DNA from: Chrysomallon squamiferum
Taxonomy: Eukaryota > Mollusca > Gastropoda > Neomphalida > Peltospiridae
Reading direction: 5' to 3'
Length of the DNA: 64,000 nucleotides
Assembly (NCBI GenBank): GCA_012295275.1
Contig: CM022673.1
Coordinates: 5,290,153-5,354,152, forward strand
This document shows positions 41,941 through 54,630 of the stretch, in pieces. A model generated the notes under the pieces. The model saw only the letters and a program-made list of their open reading frames with translations, did not search any database and was not told the origin of the DNA. The translations under genes and the position numbers were made by a program. Every line of letters starts with the position of its first letter. The stretch's first letter is position 1.

Positions 41941-41942
41941 AT
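41855..41942. repeat. (CATA)n array
   Basis: Two blocks split by TATATA. Confidence 0.96.
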
Positions 41943-42359
41943 TCTTTTAACAGCATTTAATTTGATGCATCACCGATTTGTTTTAATCAGTGTCTCGTTG
42001 GCCATAAATCCTTAAATCTATCTAAATCTTAGGGCCAAAATTAACCTCATAAAAGAGATAGACATCCCAGTCATAATTAAGTTTCGCGTCCTATCGATGT
42101 AAGCTTGTGTAGACGACATTATGCTACGCTGTCGACATGACGCCCATTGGCACAGAGAACTTAGTTTGGTTAATTGTATTAGTTCAGTAGCACCATTTCA
42201 ATAGCTCTCGTGTGAATGTATGCCTTGAGTGGCGAGCGCAGTTTGTTTTGCCCCGTGTTTATTGATGTCAGGGGAAGCGAACCTAGTTTAATGATAATCA
42301 AAAGGGACGGGTCTGAATAGAGTGAAAGAGCGTGTTTTCCAGTGTGTATGAGTGTGGAA
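41943..42359. other. Unique DNA, no gene seen
   Basis: GC-raised near 42100-42340; no frame or splice pair supported. Confidence 0.6.
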
Positions 42360-42363
42360 GATA

Positions 42364-42395
<32 letters not shown>

Positions 42396-42548
42396 AATAA
42401 TAATAATAATTATTATTATTATATTAATATTATCATTATTATTATAAAAAATAGTGATAATGACAGCAGTAGTAGTAGTAGTAATAGTAATAGCAGTAGT
42501 AGAAGCAGTAGTAGTAGTAGTAGTAGTGGTAGTAGTAATAACACGAAG
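42360..42548. repeat. (GAT)n/(AAT)n/(AGT)n array
   Basis: GAT, AAT/ATT and AGT blocks in order. Asp/Asn/Ser frame is an artefact. Confidence 0.95.
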
Positions 42549-42971
42549 AACAACGGTAACAACGAGATATGAATACACTTATTGCTCCTTTAATTAACAC
42601 AGTTCAGTTATGGAGATAAATTTCTCCAGCCGGTCAGTTCAGATGTTTTCTTATATAACTGTATATTCCCTTCACGTCACTGTTATGATATATACTTTTG
42701 ACAGGCGTTTTCCCATCAGTACAAACATCACTATTTAATTATCAGGCCGGTTGTTGACCCGGAAGACTAAAGAGGGGGCGGGTGTATTTGGTCAGCATTG
42801 TAACAGGTTAATAGGAGTTAATTGTCTCCCCTGATGTTACTATATACAAATTGTTCTGTAGCAAGATTACATGGAAGTATACAAAATCGTTATATTTACT
42901 GGAATTCTATATAAATTAATAAATGGGACTAGTTAGAAATAATGAGGATAATAACTGACTCGCTCAGAATG

Positions 42972-43002
<31 letters not shown>

Positions 43003-43498
43003 CGCGTTACATTCGTAATAAAGAACAAAGCAAATAATTAAGCAGAAAACCAAAACCCGCTAGGTTTTTTTATGGGTTTTTTTTCTATTAGTAAAAAATA
43101 ATTTGAAACATGCAACGTCCCACAGACACGAAAACATATTAACCGGAATTTAATAAAAAGTATTCGACAGTGGTTGGAACTTGAAAAAAACCCACCTATT
43201 GGCCATGAAGAAGAACTGATAGTCCCACCTACCAAGTCCCGAGCAAACGTCATAACCTTGAGTTATAAACCTGCTCTTTAGTCTGAGAAAGAGATAACAG
43301 AACATTTTGTTCTTTGTCTGCAGTGAGAACTATATCACTTGTTTATCGGGCCTTCCCATTTATGTACCGGATAAATTAAAACTTTAAAGTTGTTGACCAG
43401 CTGTCGCGAAGCACGCCTTTCATGGTCACAAATAATTCGACAGCCTGAGCTTTTTGTTTAAGAGCTGTCATGGTCAGTGTTAACCAGTGCTGATTAGA
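42549..43498. other. Unique DNA, no gene seen
   Basis: T29 at 42972-43000. A 71-codon minus-strand frame (43038-43253) has no boundaries that support it. Confidence 0.55.
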
Positions 43499-43541
43499 AA
43501 GAAGAAGAAGAAGAAGAAGAAGAAGAAGAAGCAGAAGAAGA
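43499..43541. repeat. (GAA)n array
   Basis: Near-perfect with one CAG, able to form triplex DNA in principle. Confidence 0.96.
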
Positions 43542-44907
43542 AATTAACGAAAAGAGTTTATACCTTCAAAAAATTAGCTTGATCTATAGCAGCTATCAGG
43601 ATGCTATTTTGGAACCTGCTGTGCATACTAGTTAATATATTTTTTAAATATTCTAATACTAAAAATCACAGTATATAAATTTCTTATCTTTACAAAATTT
43701 TTTTACAAAGTACTAATGCAGTAATAATTGTATAGCAATAACGAAGTGAAACGACTCGAACTTTCAACCCATGCTTTCTCAAGATTTACTACGAAAGCCC
43801 CGAAACCTCATAAAATAACAGTCATTACACTTCTGTATTTCACTCAGTTCTGCAAAGATCATTGTGCAGTCAGTATACGTTATGTTAAACACGGGGAAAC
43901 AGAAGAAAAAACAATTTAAAACACGGTTAACTGAGATACTAGCCGCCTTATTTATATCCTTCATTCATAGAAAATGTGTTTATTATTATTATTTATATGT
44001 ATTTTTTATTTTTTATTTTTTTATGAGAGCGTACATGTGTGTGTGTGAGAAAGCCACGTGATTTCTGTGAAGATACAGCGAGAGAAAGTAAACATACCTA
44101 CACGATGTAGATCACTGAGACAAATACATGCTCTTGTTCGGTTGCAAAACTGTGCAGTCGTTTTGTTTATATCAGGGTCAAGAAACTTTCGATCATTTCT
44201 CTGGTAATCTCTGTAAAGAGAAATGTATTTGGTGGAGCCAGTTTTGAAAAGTAGGGCTTGTATTGTAAACTGGTGGTTGTTGTTTTGGGTGTGTTTTTTT
44301 TTTTTGTATTTAGGATTAATTTTTTATTTGTTTGTTTGTTTGTTTGTTATTTTCCCCCCTCCCTTATCTCACACAGTACAGCAAAATAACGAGAGAAGAA
44401 AAACTTCTCGTCGTTTCTGTTGCAGTTATTATAAAGAGAAATTCGTTTGGCGGGGCTGATACTGAAAACTGCAGTTCGTATTTTATTACAGTAGTATTTG
44501 TTTGTTTATTAATATTGTTGTAATTGTTGTTGTCATTATTATTATTATTGTTGTTGTTGTTGTTGATAATGCAGTATTGTATTGTAAATTAATAAAAGAC
44601 AAACCTCCGGCCAAAAAAGTACAGAAACAAAAACAGAAACCGAAAAAAAAAAAAAAATAATAAAAATAAAAATAAAAGAAGATGATCAAAAACCAATATC
44701 AGCCAACAAAAAGCCCACCAAAAAAACAACAACAACACACACACACACACACGCACACGCACACAACAAATAAAAACAATCAAAGAACAACAAATACCCT
44801 CCTATCTCTTCTATACTTTCACAAACAAAACCCCCTCCTCTATATTGCCACCCTTGCTATTACTCAGCTATCTACAAGTCATATCCATATAATCAGATCA
44901 ACGTTTG

Positions 44908-44938
<31 letters not shown>

Positions 44939-45138
44939 CCTTTAAAAAAGAAAATAGAGAAACGGACAGCTGTTCTTATTCTTTAATCTAGAAGCCCCGA
45001 CTTTTCTGAACTCTTGTTATAATTACGTGAATAACATGACACGAATCGCGAAGTAGGAAGTAGCTGGCTGTTTGTTTGCCAGTTATTACGATGGCATCGG
45101 GCGAACAAAACAAAAACCAAACAAACACACTAAATAGA
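43542..45138. other. Unique and A/T-rich DNA, no gene seen
   Basis: (GTTT)n 44325-44348; TTG/ATT 44518-44565; A-rich 44640-44675; (CA)n 44736-44764; A28 44908-44935. No gene supported. Confidence 0.6.
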
Positions 45139-45182
45139 TCCCGTTAACGTCTAACGGTAAAGAATCCAGCATTCGCCGTTGT
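45139..45182 (+). repeat. 5' tRNA-Glu-like fragment
   Basis: CGTCTAACGGTAAAGAATCC followed by an ATTCGCC loop resembles the D arm and anticodon arm of tRNA-Glu (UUC). No T arm or B box follows, so it is at most a truncated tRNA-like fragment. Chance resemblance is possible. Confidence 0.22.
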
Positions 45183-45230
45183 TGTTTGATTGGACGAAAG
45201 TACTAAGGCTTGGAATGGTAGTTAGTTGTA

Positions 45231-45371
45231 ATGGTAACAGTAGCGAAGAGAGACCACGTTTTCTGCGACATACAGGAAAAAAAAATCATTCAGTTCCGAG
45301 CGGACGGGAAGAAAAGGCATTTATTGATGTACAAAACATCGCTGCTGAATGCTGCGCTTGATTATCCGTGA
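45231..45371 (+). CDS. Unidentified 46-codon ORF with donor at its end
   Basis: ATG at 45231 opens 46 codons to TGA at 45369, with fragments VTVAKRDHVFCDIQEKKIIQ and KKRHLLMYKTSLLNAALDYP. A GTGAGT donor begins at 45368, two bases into the proline codon, so the stop may be intronic. Composition is mixed and basic. An alternative frame (45179-45361) is also open. Family not recognised. Confidence 0.27.
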   Translation: MVTVAKRDHVFCDIQEKKIIQFRADGKKRHLLMYKTSLLNAALDYP

Positions 45372-45378
45372 GTAGAAT

Positions 45379-45644
45379 TTTTTTTTTTTTTTTTTTTTTT
45401 TTACAAAATCTGTTTGATTATTTTCATACCAGTCTTATAGATTCTTTATATATATATATATGTCGGTAATTGTGTTAGTTTTTTTTTGATATTTTTACCC
45501 CTAATTTAAATAAAATATATAATTGTTTTACTTCGATTGTTTTTGAAATTCGGATTATTATTCTTACCCTTATTTGTACAATTGCTCTTACTTATGAGGT
45601 GAAATATCTGTTCATGTTGCTACCATTATTAGTAATAGTTTTAC
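45379..45644. other. T24 and AT-rich DNA
   Basis: T-run at 45379-45402, TA run near 45450, otherwise unique. Confidence 0.7.
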
Positions 45645-45900
45645 TATAATTTTTACTACTACTGCTTCTACTACAACTACTACTATCACCACTACTACTA
45701 ATACTACTATTGCTATTGCAACTATTTTTACTGCTACTGCTATTATTACTATTATTACTACTTATACTTCAACTATTACTGCTACTAGTGTTTCTATTAC
45801 TACTACTACCACCACTATTACTATTGCAACTTCGATTAAAATACAACTACTGTTATAACAGCAATTAATAGTGCTATTACTACAACTACTACTGCAAACA
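45645..45900. repeat. (ACT)n interrupted array
   Basis: TACTACTAC with ATT, GCT and CAA changes. Confidence 0.9.
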
Positions 45901-46233
45901 TGTTACTTCAGCTACTCTTACTACTATCACTAGTGTACATCTGTTGTCACTGTTATCAGTCTTCAATATATTTATATACGTATTCATAACTGTGACTGTG
46001 TGTGTGTATGTGTCTGTCTGTATATAAATGTATATATGTCTGTACATATTTACGTATACACTTACGTATATATTTATGCAAGCACAAAAGCATACTGTTA
46101 CATACGATACTGTGTGCTTCATTTTTCTTTATTCTATATATAATCTCTCTAAAGTTTAAAACTTTAAAGATTCATGGTTCGTGTCTCTGCTCACAGAACT
46201 GAACAAAAAAAATAAAATAAAATAAAGAAACAG

Positions 46234-46413
46234 GCTGCTTTACAAGCAGAATATTGGCCTTTATATGCAGGACTCGGTGCATAAAACTGTTTTGTGTGTA
46301 AGCAGCAACGTAAGCTCATCTCGGATAAATGAATCTTCGCGAGGTCACGGGGGTACTGTGAACAAGAGTCCTGGAGATGAAATCTAGCAAATAACCGACT
46401 CTTCAACCGCGAC
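46234..46413 (-). CDS. Possible internal exon, unidentified
   Basis: On the minus strand TACAGTAATTTTCTTTAG is a strong acceptor before 46413. The frame then stays open for about 60 codons, with fragments HLQDSCSQYPRDLAKIHLSE and TKQFYAPSPAYKGQYSA, to a possible donor GCTT|GTAAAG near 46234. It is cysteine-rich and mixed in composition. Beyond that point the frame becomes Phe/Ile low complexity, which supports an end near there. Confidence 0.3.
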
Positions 46414-46504
46414 CTAAAGAAAATTACTGTACATAATAGCATATGTGTAGACGTTTGATAACTGATAGAGACTGCTGGATAAGATTAAAAAAATAGAAAA
46501 ACAG

Positions 46505-47879
<1,375 letters not shown>

Positions 47880-48022
47880 TCTTATTCCTCATCCTCATCC
47901 TACTACTCCTACTACTTCTACTCCTACTACTTTTACTACTCCTCCTACTACTACTTCTACTACTCCTACTACTACTACTCCTACTGCTTCTACTACTACT
48001 ACTCCTACTACTTCTACTACTC

Positions 48023-48053
<31 letters not shown>

Positions 48054-48425
48054 TCCTACTACTTCTACTCCTCCTACTACTACTCCTACTACTACGTCTA
48101 CTCCTACAACTACTTCTACTCCTACTACTACGTCTACTCCTACTACTACTTCTACTACTACTACTACTACTACTACCGCTACTATTACTATAACTACTAC
48201 AGCTGCTACAAGTACTACTACTACTGCTAGTACTCTACAGCTTCTACTATTACTACTGCTATTACTACAAGTACTACTACTACCGCTACTACTACTATAA
48301 CTACTACAAGTAATACTACTACTACTAGTACGCTATTGCTTCTACTATTACTACTACTATTGCTACAAGTACTACTACTACTTCTATTGCTACTGCTATT
48401 ACTCTTGCTTCTGTTACTGCTTTAC
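47880..48425. repeat. (CTA)n array with 36-bp higher-order unit
   Basis: About 540 bp of CTA with CCT, TCT and GCT variants. ACTACGTCTACTCC recurs 36 bp apart at 48091 and 48127. Leu- and Thr-rich frames of 170 codons are artefacts. Confidence 0.95.
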
Positions 48426-48479
48426 TTTGTACAACTTTTTTTCAGCTACGGATATTAGAACGGCTTTTTTCCTAACACT

Positions 48480-48700
48480 ACGACTAGACAACAACATAAA
48501 CAGCAGCAACAAGAACAATTACTTCTACTACTGCCATTACAGCTACTTCTACCACTACAGCATCTAACATAGCCAATACTACTACTACTCCAAGAACTAT
48601 TACTAATATTACTGCTAGTATTACTACAGCTTCTACTATAACTACTGCTATAGCTGCTACTACTGCTGTTACTAATCTTACAACTGTAACTACTGTAATG
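48480..48700. repeat. Decayed (TAC)n array
   Basis: A more mutated continuation of the same trinucleotide, separated by about 60 bp of unique DNA. Confidence 0.85.
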
Positions 48701-49139
48701 GAATATGATTCATAATCTTCCCATCTAAGAATCTCCATCCCATTCTTGTTCCCTTTTCTCTTCTAAATTCTTAACAGAAGACTTGTCTATGTTTGTAATT
48801 ATGATTTGGACATGAGTCTGTCTCCCTTATACATTCTATTCACTCTTAACGTGGAAATATTCCTGACAACTGGGACAATAGTAAAACAAAAAAAAATAGA
48901 TGTAGCTATTCTGGCACCTCAAACAGACATTACGATTTCTTTTTCTGATCTTGTTCTTCACGTGTTTAGATACTGTTCATTCCTCATCTAATTGTGAGCC
49001 CCAAGTTAGTCTGTTTATTATTATTATTTTTAGTCAAAGTGTGATGTTTTGCACGTTCACTGTTTGTTCGTTTTACTGTTATTGCTAAACGTAACTGTTT
49101 GCTTAGGTTTTGCTTAGGTTTTGCTTTTCTTTTGTAATT

Positions 49140-49227
49140 CAACGTGAGATGTTTAATGATGAAGCTCGCTGTGAAATTTTAGACTTGGTTTGTCACGTGA
49201 ATCTTTGCACAATATTTCTACAGTTGC

Positions 49228-49307
<80 letters not shown>

Positions 49308-49850
49308 TAACAATAACAATAACAATAACAATGTTAGGGCAAATTCTACCCAAACATTCTTATGGTTGTAATTCAAACCTTTATTATGTTGTAATTCAAC
49401 GTCAATTGTTATACAGTCTTTAAAAGTCTTGTTCACAATTAGTTAAGGCTGTTAGTCATTCATTCCCATTTGTACTAAATTAACTATTTTTACTTTTGCA
49501 GATTATTTTTTTTCCTTTCAGTTTAAAATTCTGAACACCATTTTACTACTGTTATTCTGCGAGAAATTTTGCAAAACGTTTGCGCACGGTTTGTCACGGT
49601 AATTACTCGACGTGAAATATTGCAAAATTACAGTTTGTCACGGTAGCGACGAAAGGTTGAAACTGTTTGCAAACTATTTGCTACATGCAAACTATTTGCA
49701 GACAGTTTGTCGTAGCTATTCGGTTGTTATTCAAGATGAAATTTTGTCACGGTAGCAGTTTATTTGCAGACGGTTTGTATGTTCTATGTGAAATATTGCA
49801 AACTATTTGCACAACGGTTGTTATCAAGATGAAATTACGTAGTTTTTAAA
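49140..49850. repeat. Decayed tandem array split by (ATA)n
   Basis: Phrases such as GTGAAATTTTGCAAA, TTGCAGACGGTTTGT and GTTTGTCACGGTA recur many times at 49560-49850. A related block at 49140-49225 lies on the other side of an (ATA)n array. Units are diverged and spacing varies, so this looks like an old satellite-like array invaded or split by a microsatellite. Confidence 0.6.
49230..49333. repeat. (ATA)n then (AACAAT)n
   Basis: Perfect trinucleotide passing into a hexanucleotide version. Confidence 0.96.
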
Positions 49851-50231
49851 ATTATTAATACGTATTTTAACATTATTTCTCTTGATATCACTGAAACTGT
49901 TCTGCTGATTGAGTAAAAATAATTAACATTCACCATAAAACGTTGTTTTGACTATAATTAAAGGACTTGCAAGAGTTTAACACTAGGAAACAGAAGTCAC
50001 TGACCGTTACGTTACAATCCATTACAGTTTTAATGTTTCATAAAATTTTACCTTTATCTGCTATTAAAGGCACGATATCAGTTTTCAGGTAGATAAGCAA
50101 CTGTTATCAAATGTTTCACATAAGTTCTCACATAACGGTTTAGTCTGTATTTTGCTTTTGCCACGACCTTTGGTCGTGTGGTTATAATCAGATATAACGG
50201 TTCATTGCTGTTTTTCTGTTATGTAGAATTT

Positions 50232-50332
50232 ATTGTTATCAGATAAATGTTATTAAATGATTTAGTCTCGAAATCTGATGTCTCTGTCTGTATGTAGACT
50301 AAACCATTTAATAACATTTATCTGATAACAAT
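50232..50332. repeat. Near-perfect inverted repeat (hairpin)
   Basis: Arms 50232-50268 and 50296-50332 are reverse complements at 36 of 37 positions, the single mismatch being a G-T-compatible pair. The loop is 27 nt. A third, diverged direct copy of the arm is visible at about 50101-50146. It could be a small foldback element/MITE, a recent inverted duplication, or a hairpin RNA precursor. Confidence 0.85.
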
Positions 50333-50685
50333 ATATATATGACAGTATATCCAAAAAAATGTTCTGTGGCAGACTTTACGACTGTATTGTTAAAAGGATT
50401 TATTGTTTTTTTGTGAAATGATTCTCCCGTCTACAACACAGACATCCACGAACTGCGATATTTCCTCTACCGTAACAGTAAACACACACGTTTATTTTTA
50501 GAAATTAATTATTCTAGTATATACAGATTTTTTTTTTTTTTTTTGCGCACGATTAATAAATCTAAAAATACAGATTAAAAGGAAAAATATTCTGACTGAT
50601 TTCCCATCATCTGGCATACATGTCAAATTAATAAAACGCCATGAAAGTTATAATGAATTAGCTGTATCGATGCATGTTTTGATGT
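50333..50685. other. Unique DNA, no gene seen
   Basis: T-run at 50528-50544. No frame of note. Confidence 0.6.
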
Positions 50686-50760
50686 ATGTTTGTGTGTGTA
50701 TTTTTGTGTGTGTATACATATATATATGTCTGTATGTATTTATATATATCTTAGTATATA

Positions 50761-50815
<55 letters not shown>

Positions 50816-50925
50816 ATATATGCAGACATGCATGTGTATATTTGTATGTATGTATTAGTGTATATTTCGTGTGTTTATATGATTATGTTTGTGTGTATAG
50901 ATTCATGCCTGTATGTATGTGTAGA
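50686..50925. repeat. (TG)n/(TGTA)n array
   Basis: Perfect TG at about 50765-50811. Confidence 0.96.
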
Positions 50926-51233
50926 AATATAAATATAACAACACTCGTATGTTTGTGTTATGTCTTAATACAGCTATGAATGAATGAATGATTTACTGAA
51001 CGATTCCATTCATACAAATACCATAAACATATCAAATAACAAATTAACGGTCGTCACAACAAATAAACTGAAAAAAATCAAACAAGTAAGAAAAACAAAC
51101 AAGACTCTTCGCGTGTGAGAAATGACAACATAAATCTGCGTTTCTTCACCTGCAACACAAACACGTTTTGGCACGCGCATTCCTCGCGGTGCACAATGTT
51201 CGCGCCTAGATTAGTTCGCACTCTGTAACTCAC
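50926..51233. other. Unique DNA, no gene seen
   Basis: A-rich to 51110, then a GC-raised piece with CTCACGTGAG at 51229-51238. Confidence 0.55.
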
Positions 51234-51316
51234 GTGAGGAAATAACCGTATTTCTCTCATCACCAGCAAGAATTTTCTCTCGATTGCAGTACTTTCTATT
51301 TTTACAAGTTCGACCG
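51234..51316 (-). CDS. Possible internal exon, unidentified
   Basis: Acceptor TTCCGTTATTTGTTCAAG precedes 51316 on the minus strand. Donor CTCAC|GTGAGT follows, with the intron from 51233. The 83 nt are open (two bases plus 27 codons) and include VELVKIESTAIERKFLLVM and REIRLFPH, an amphipathic-looking sequence. The upstream side is an A-rich tract. No homologue is recognised. Confidence 0.3.
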
Positions 51317-51345
51317 CTTGAACAAATAACGGAACACTTGCGGTT

Positions 51346-52039
51346 TTTTTTTTTTTTTTTTTTTTTTTTTGTTCTACGTTTTTCTCTTTTAGGTTCATTG
51401 TGGCACTTACAGATACGACCACTTGTTTCCATTTGTACTTTTATCTTAATTGACATCTACCAGTGCGAAATGGTCTGGTTAATGTTTTAAGTACGGGGCT
51501 AGCGGCAGATCCAGAGTGGGGGAAACGCTGATAGGTGCTATTTTGCCTTTGATCATCAAACTGTACTAGTTATTTTAGCCCTTTTCATTTTCACAGCATC
51601 TCGTTTTACATTCGTCCGTACGTTCATTCAGGACTTCCTCAGCAAGATTACGCTGTTGTGTGTTAGGATGTAGGTGACCAAATATTTCCAGTAAGAATTT
51701 TACTGTGTGCACCACCCCTTAACAAAGTTTATAGCAAACAGGGTCTGTTATTATTTGCCTACATAATGTGATATATGTCATTCTTAGTGCAAAAACCAAC
51801 TACTGTTACACTTTCTACGTTATTCAGCTGCTGTTTTTTTTTACCCCAGTCCAGCTATGTCATGTTAAAAGAATTCTTTTTTATATATGATAAAATGATA
51901 CTTTTGGTTCAAAACTGTTTTTTAAAAATCCATATAATTACAAATAAACATTTTTTTTTCTATGACTAGCCGTAATTTTGTTAATAAATATTTCTATTTT
52001 ATATATTTATTTATAAATTTATATGTTTGTTTATTTATT

Positions 52040-52072
<33 letters not shown>

Positions 52073-52268
52073 TTAAAAAATACAAATAATAGTTATCCTA
52101 ATTCGTTTTTTTCAAATTAACGAAAATTTGTAACTTAAACCTTTGTGTTCATTACTAACATTACACACAAAATCGTGAAAAACACAAATCTGCCGACAGT
52201 GTTTCAAAAAGGATGTCATTTATGTTTACGCATGAAAATTGCATTGACATAAATTTATCTTTATTTAG
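51346..52268. other. Unique and AT-rich DNA, no gene seen
   Basis: T25 at 51346-51370; (ATTT)n and (ATT)n 52028-52072. Confidence 0.6.
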
Positions 52269-52483
52269 TCTGCTTGAATTCTGAAAGGACTGCATTTAAT
52301 GTAACAAGACCTGATAAAAATACCACAGAACTTATACATCCAGTGACCTTCGGTCCAGGCTGTCATTATGTTACCAGTCTAGTAACGCAAGATGTTATCG
52401 CGTTCCCGGAAATACGATCTGCGCATGTCACCAGTGTCGAACAGTCATCATTAAAATACGGATCAAGAACCGATGGTCGTTAA
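52269..52483 (+). CDS. Possible terminal exon, unidentified
   Basis: AATTTATCTTTATTTAG ends at 52268. The frame is open for 71 codons to TAA at 52481, with fragments TAFNVTRPDKNTTELIHPVT and SLVTQDVIAFPEIRSAHVTS. It has two N-x-T sequons and little low complexity. GC content is above its surroundings. CCCGGAAAT near 52405 is also an ETS-like motif, so the block could instead be regulatory. No family is recognised. Confidence 0.33.
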
Positions 52484-53840
52484 AACAGAATTAAAACTAT
52501 TCATGAAATAACTGAAGTGATATTTTCAATTAAGACCTGTGTATATGTGTTGTTGTAGTTGCTGATGCTGTTGCAGTTATTGTCGGTGTTGTTGTCTGAT
52601 GAAATAATGATCGAGTAGTGACTGAACAGATGCGTCGTTGCCCGTAAGTCAAAATGTAACATGATGATTTTGTTGTTGTGCTCGTTTTAACGTTAGTGTA
52701 AGTACTTGAGAGAACGAGAGAGAAAAGTGTTTTATGTTGTATTGCAGGTAGTGACACAGAGTCGATGTTTTCATAAAAATAATATTGTGTACATTATTTT
52801 GGTCATCAGTTGAGAAAGACACGAAGGCAGAAAGTGAAAGAAGAATATTGAACATACATACATACATATATACATACACATTACATACATTCATACATAC
52901 ATGTACACTTACATACCTACATACAAGCAAGCATACACACAAAGACACACAGACACAAATATATCCATACATTCATATGTAGAAACATACGTACATATAA
53001 AGACATAGATATATATTCATACATTCATATATACATAAAGACAGAAACAGGTGGTGTTATTTTCATAGCTGCTGTAATGTAATGAAAATCTTGATTTTAG
53101 TATCTCTCCCTGTTAACAATCGTATTAGTAGTATTGTAGTAATTGTACTAGTATTTAGTAACGTATTACTATTAAAAGCATTTATTATCCATAGTAATAA
53201 ACCGTAAGCTCCACTTATATTGTTACAGTTTATTTTTCTGATGACAAAACGTTCATTCTTTATAAAACAGAATTAAACGTATTTTTCCTTTAGGTCTGGT
53301 TTTAGCATTATTAATGATTTACAGAACACTATTAATAAGCTCTTCTAATCCTGTGAATTATTTAACCCGTGGTAATACTACTAATACGACTGTTGAATGG
53401 CTTTGTTGTGCTTGCAAAAACCAGATGTTGCAAACGCCACTGGAAAACTTCACAGCAATTTAATCCATCATGGATTTTTTCATAAATGGACAAGCGCTGG
53501 TGATAAACATGTCATATTTATAGGTCATTATTAATCAATCTGTTATTTTCTATGCTTAGCATTTATTACTGTTGTTACAGACAGTCGATATATAACCCAC
53601 TCTTACCACTTAACACCATTGATCCATCTACTGGTTTGCGAAGACGAGAAGTGTACCATTGCTTGACGTTTGATCTTGCTGCTTTCAAGCCTTAGGCGTG
53701 CGTTTTACCATTAATTTTGCCATTAATATCTATACCTGTTCAGTTATATGTTGTTGTTTTTTCATACTGAAGAATTTTTTTTATTTTTATTTTTATTAAT
53801 TTTTTTTTATAAATTTCAAATCCTATTTGATAATAGCTGT
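52484..53840. other. Unique DNA with CATA repeats
   Basis: GTT-rich 52545-52595; CATA/ATAC 52852-53040. No gene supported. Confidence 0.6.
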
Positions 53841-54069
53841 TGGCGCGTAGTACTGTGTTCTATTAAAGTGCGCCACGCAGACCAATACCTCTGACTTCAG
53901 TACTCGAGGTTTACCTCACCCTTAGTCCACATCTGTCCAGCCTCTAACCACTGTCCAGTCCAGCGTGGGTGCCTCTAACAGAAGCCAAAGCCCCTGCTGG
54001 CACATCTCTTTGGGTCACTGAGACATACAAGCCCCTTCACCACGTCAAGGAATGGACTGTGAAGGGGTT
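53841..54069. repeat. GC-rich block, possible dispersed element
   Basis: Roughly half G+C, against about a third nearby, with an AT-only tract on its left. It carries two short inverted repeats: TGGCGC (53841) with GCGCCA (53870), and CCCCTTCAC (54032) with GTGAAGGGG (54059). CTGTCCAG occurs twice. No long frame is open. The sharp composition change suggests an inserted non-coding element. Confidence 0.4.
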
Positions 54070-54449
54070 ACAAGATAATGGATTTTGACATCGTTTCAAC
54101 CGATTTTACATTATGTGTGAGAAATGTTGTTTCGTAATGACTTGTCGATTGAAGAAGCCTCCTGAATACATTATATGATCCATTTTTGTAAGTCAACAAC
54201 AAGCAAAATGTTTTTTGTGTTCCGAGAGACAGAAAATCACATACCACATTGTCTGAAATCACAGACATGAGTAGAATTGTAGACAAAGGGCGTAATTAGA
54301 GGGATCCTAGAAAAGTGATCAGGACGTGCGACTTTTAATTTATTTTTATTTTTTTATTTTTTTTGGGGGGATAGATCAAATTATTATTTTTATTTCATTT
54401 TTGTTATTTTAGGTACTGATATATTTGTTTTGTTTATTATATATCACCA
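54070..54449. other. Unique DNA, no gene seen
   Basis: T-rich 54336-54365. Confidence 0.6.
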
Positions 54450-54630
54450 CCAACAACAACAACAAACAAGCACCACCACAACAACCAACAACAATAATAA
54501 CAACAACAACAACAGCAACAACGATAATGACGATGATGATGATGATGATGATGATAATAATTATAATAATAATAACGGTGACAACAACAACATCAACAAT
54601 ATTATTAATAATAAAAATAATAACAGTTAC
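54450..54630. repeat. (AAC)n/(GAT)n/(AAT)n array
   Basis: Blocks of AAC, GAT and AAT in order. Confidence 0.94.

Noticed and set aside
45139-45182. Functional tRNA-Glu
   Set aside because: No T arm, B box or acceptor pairing.
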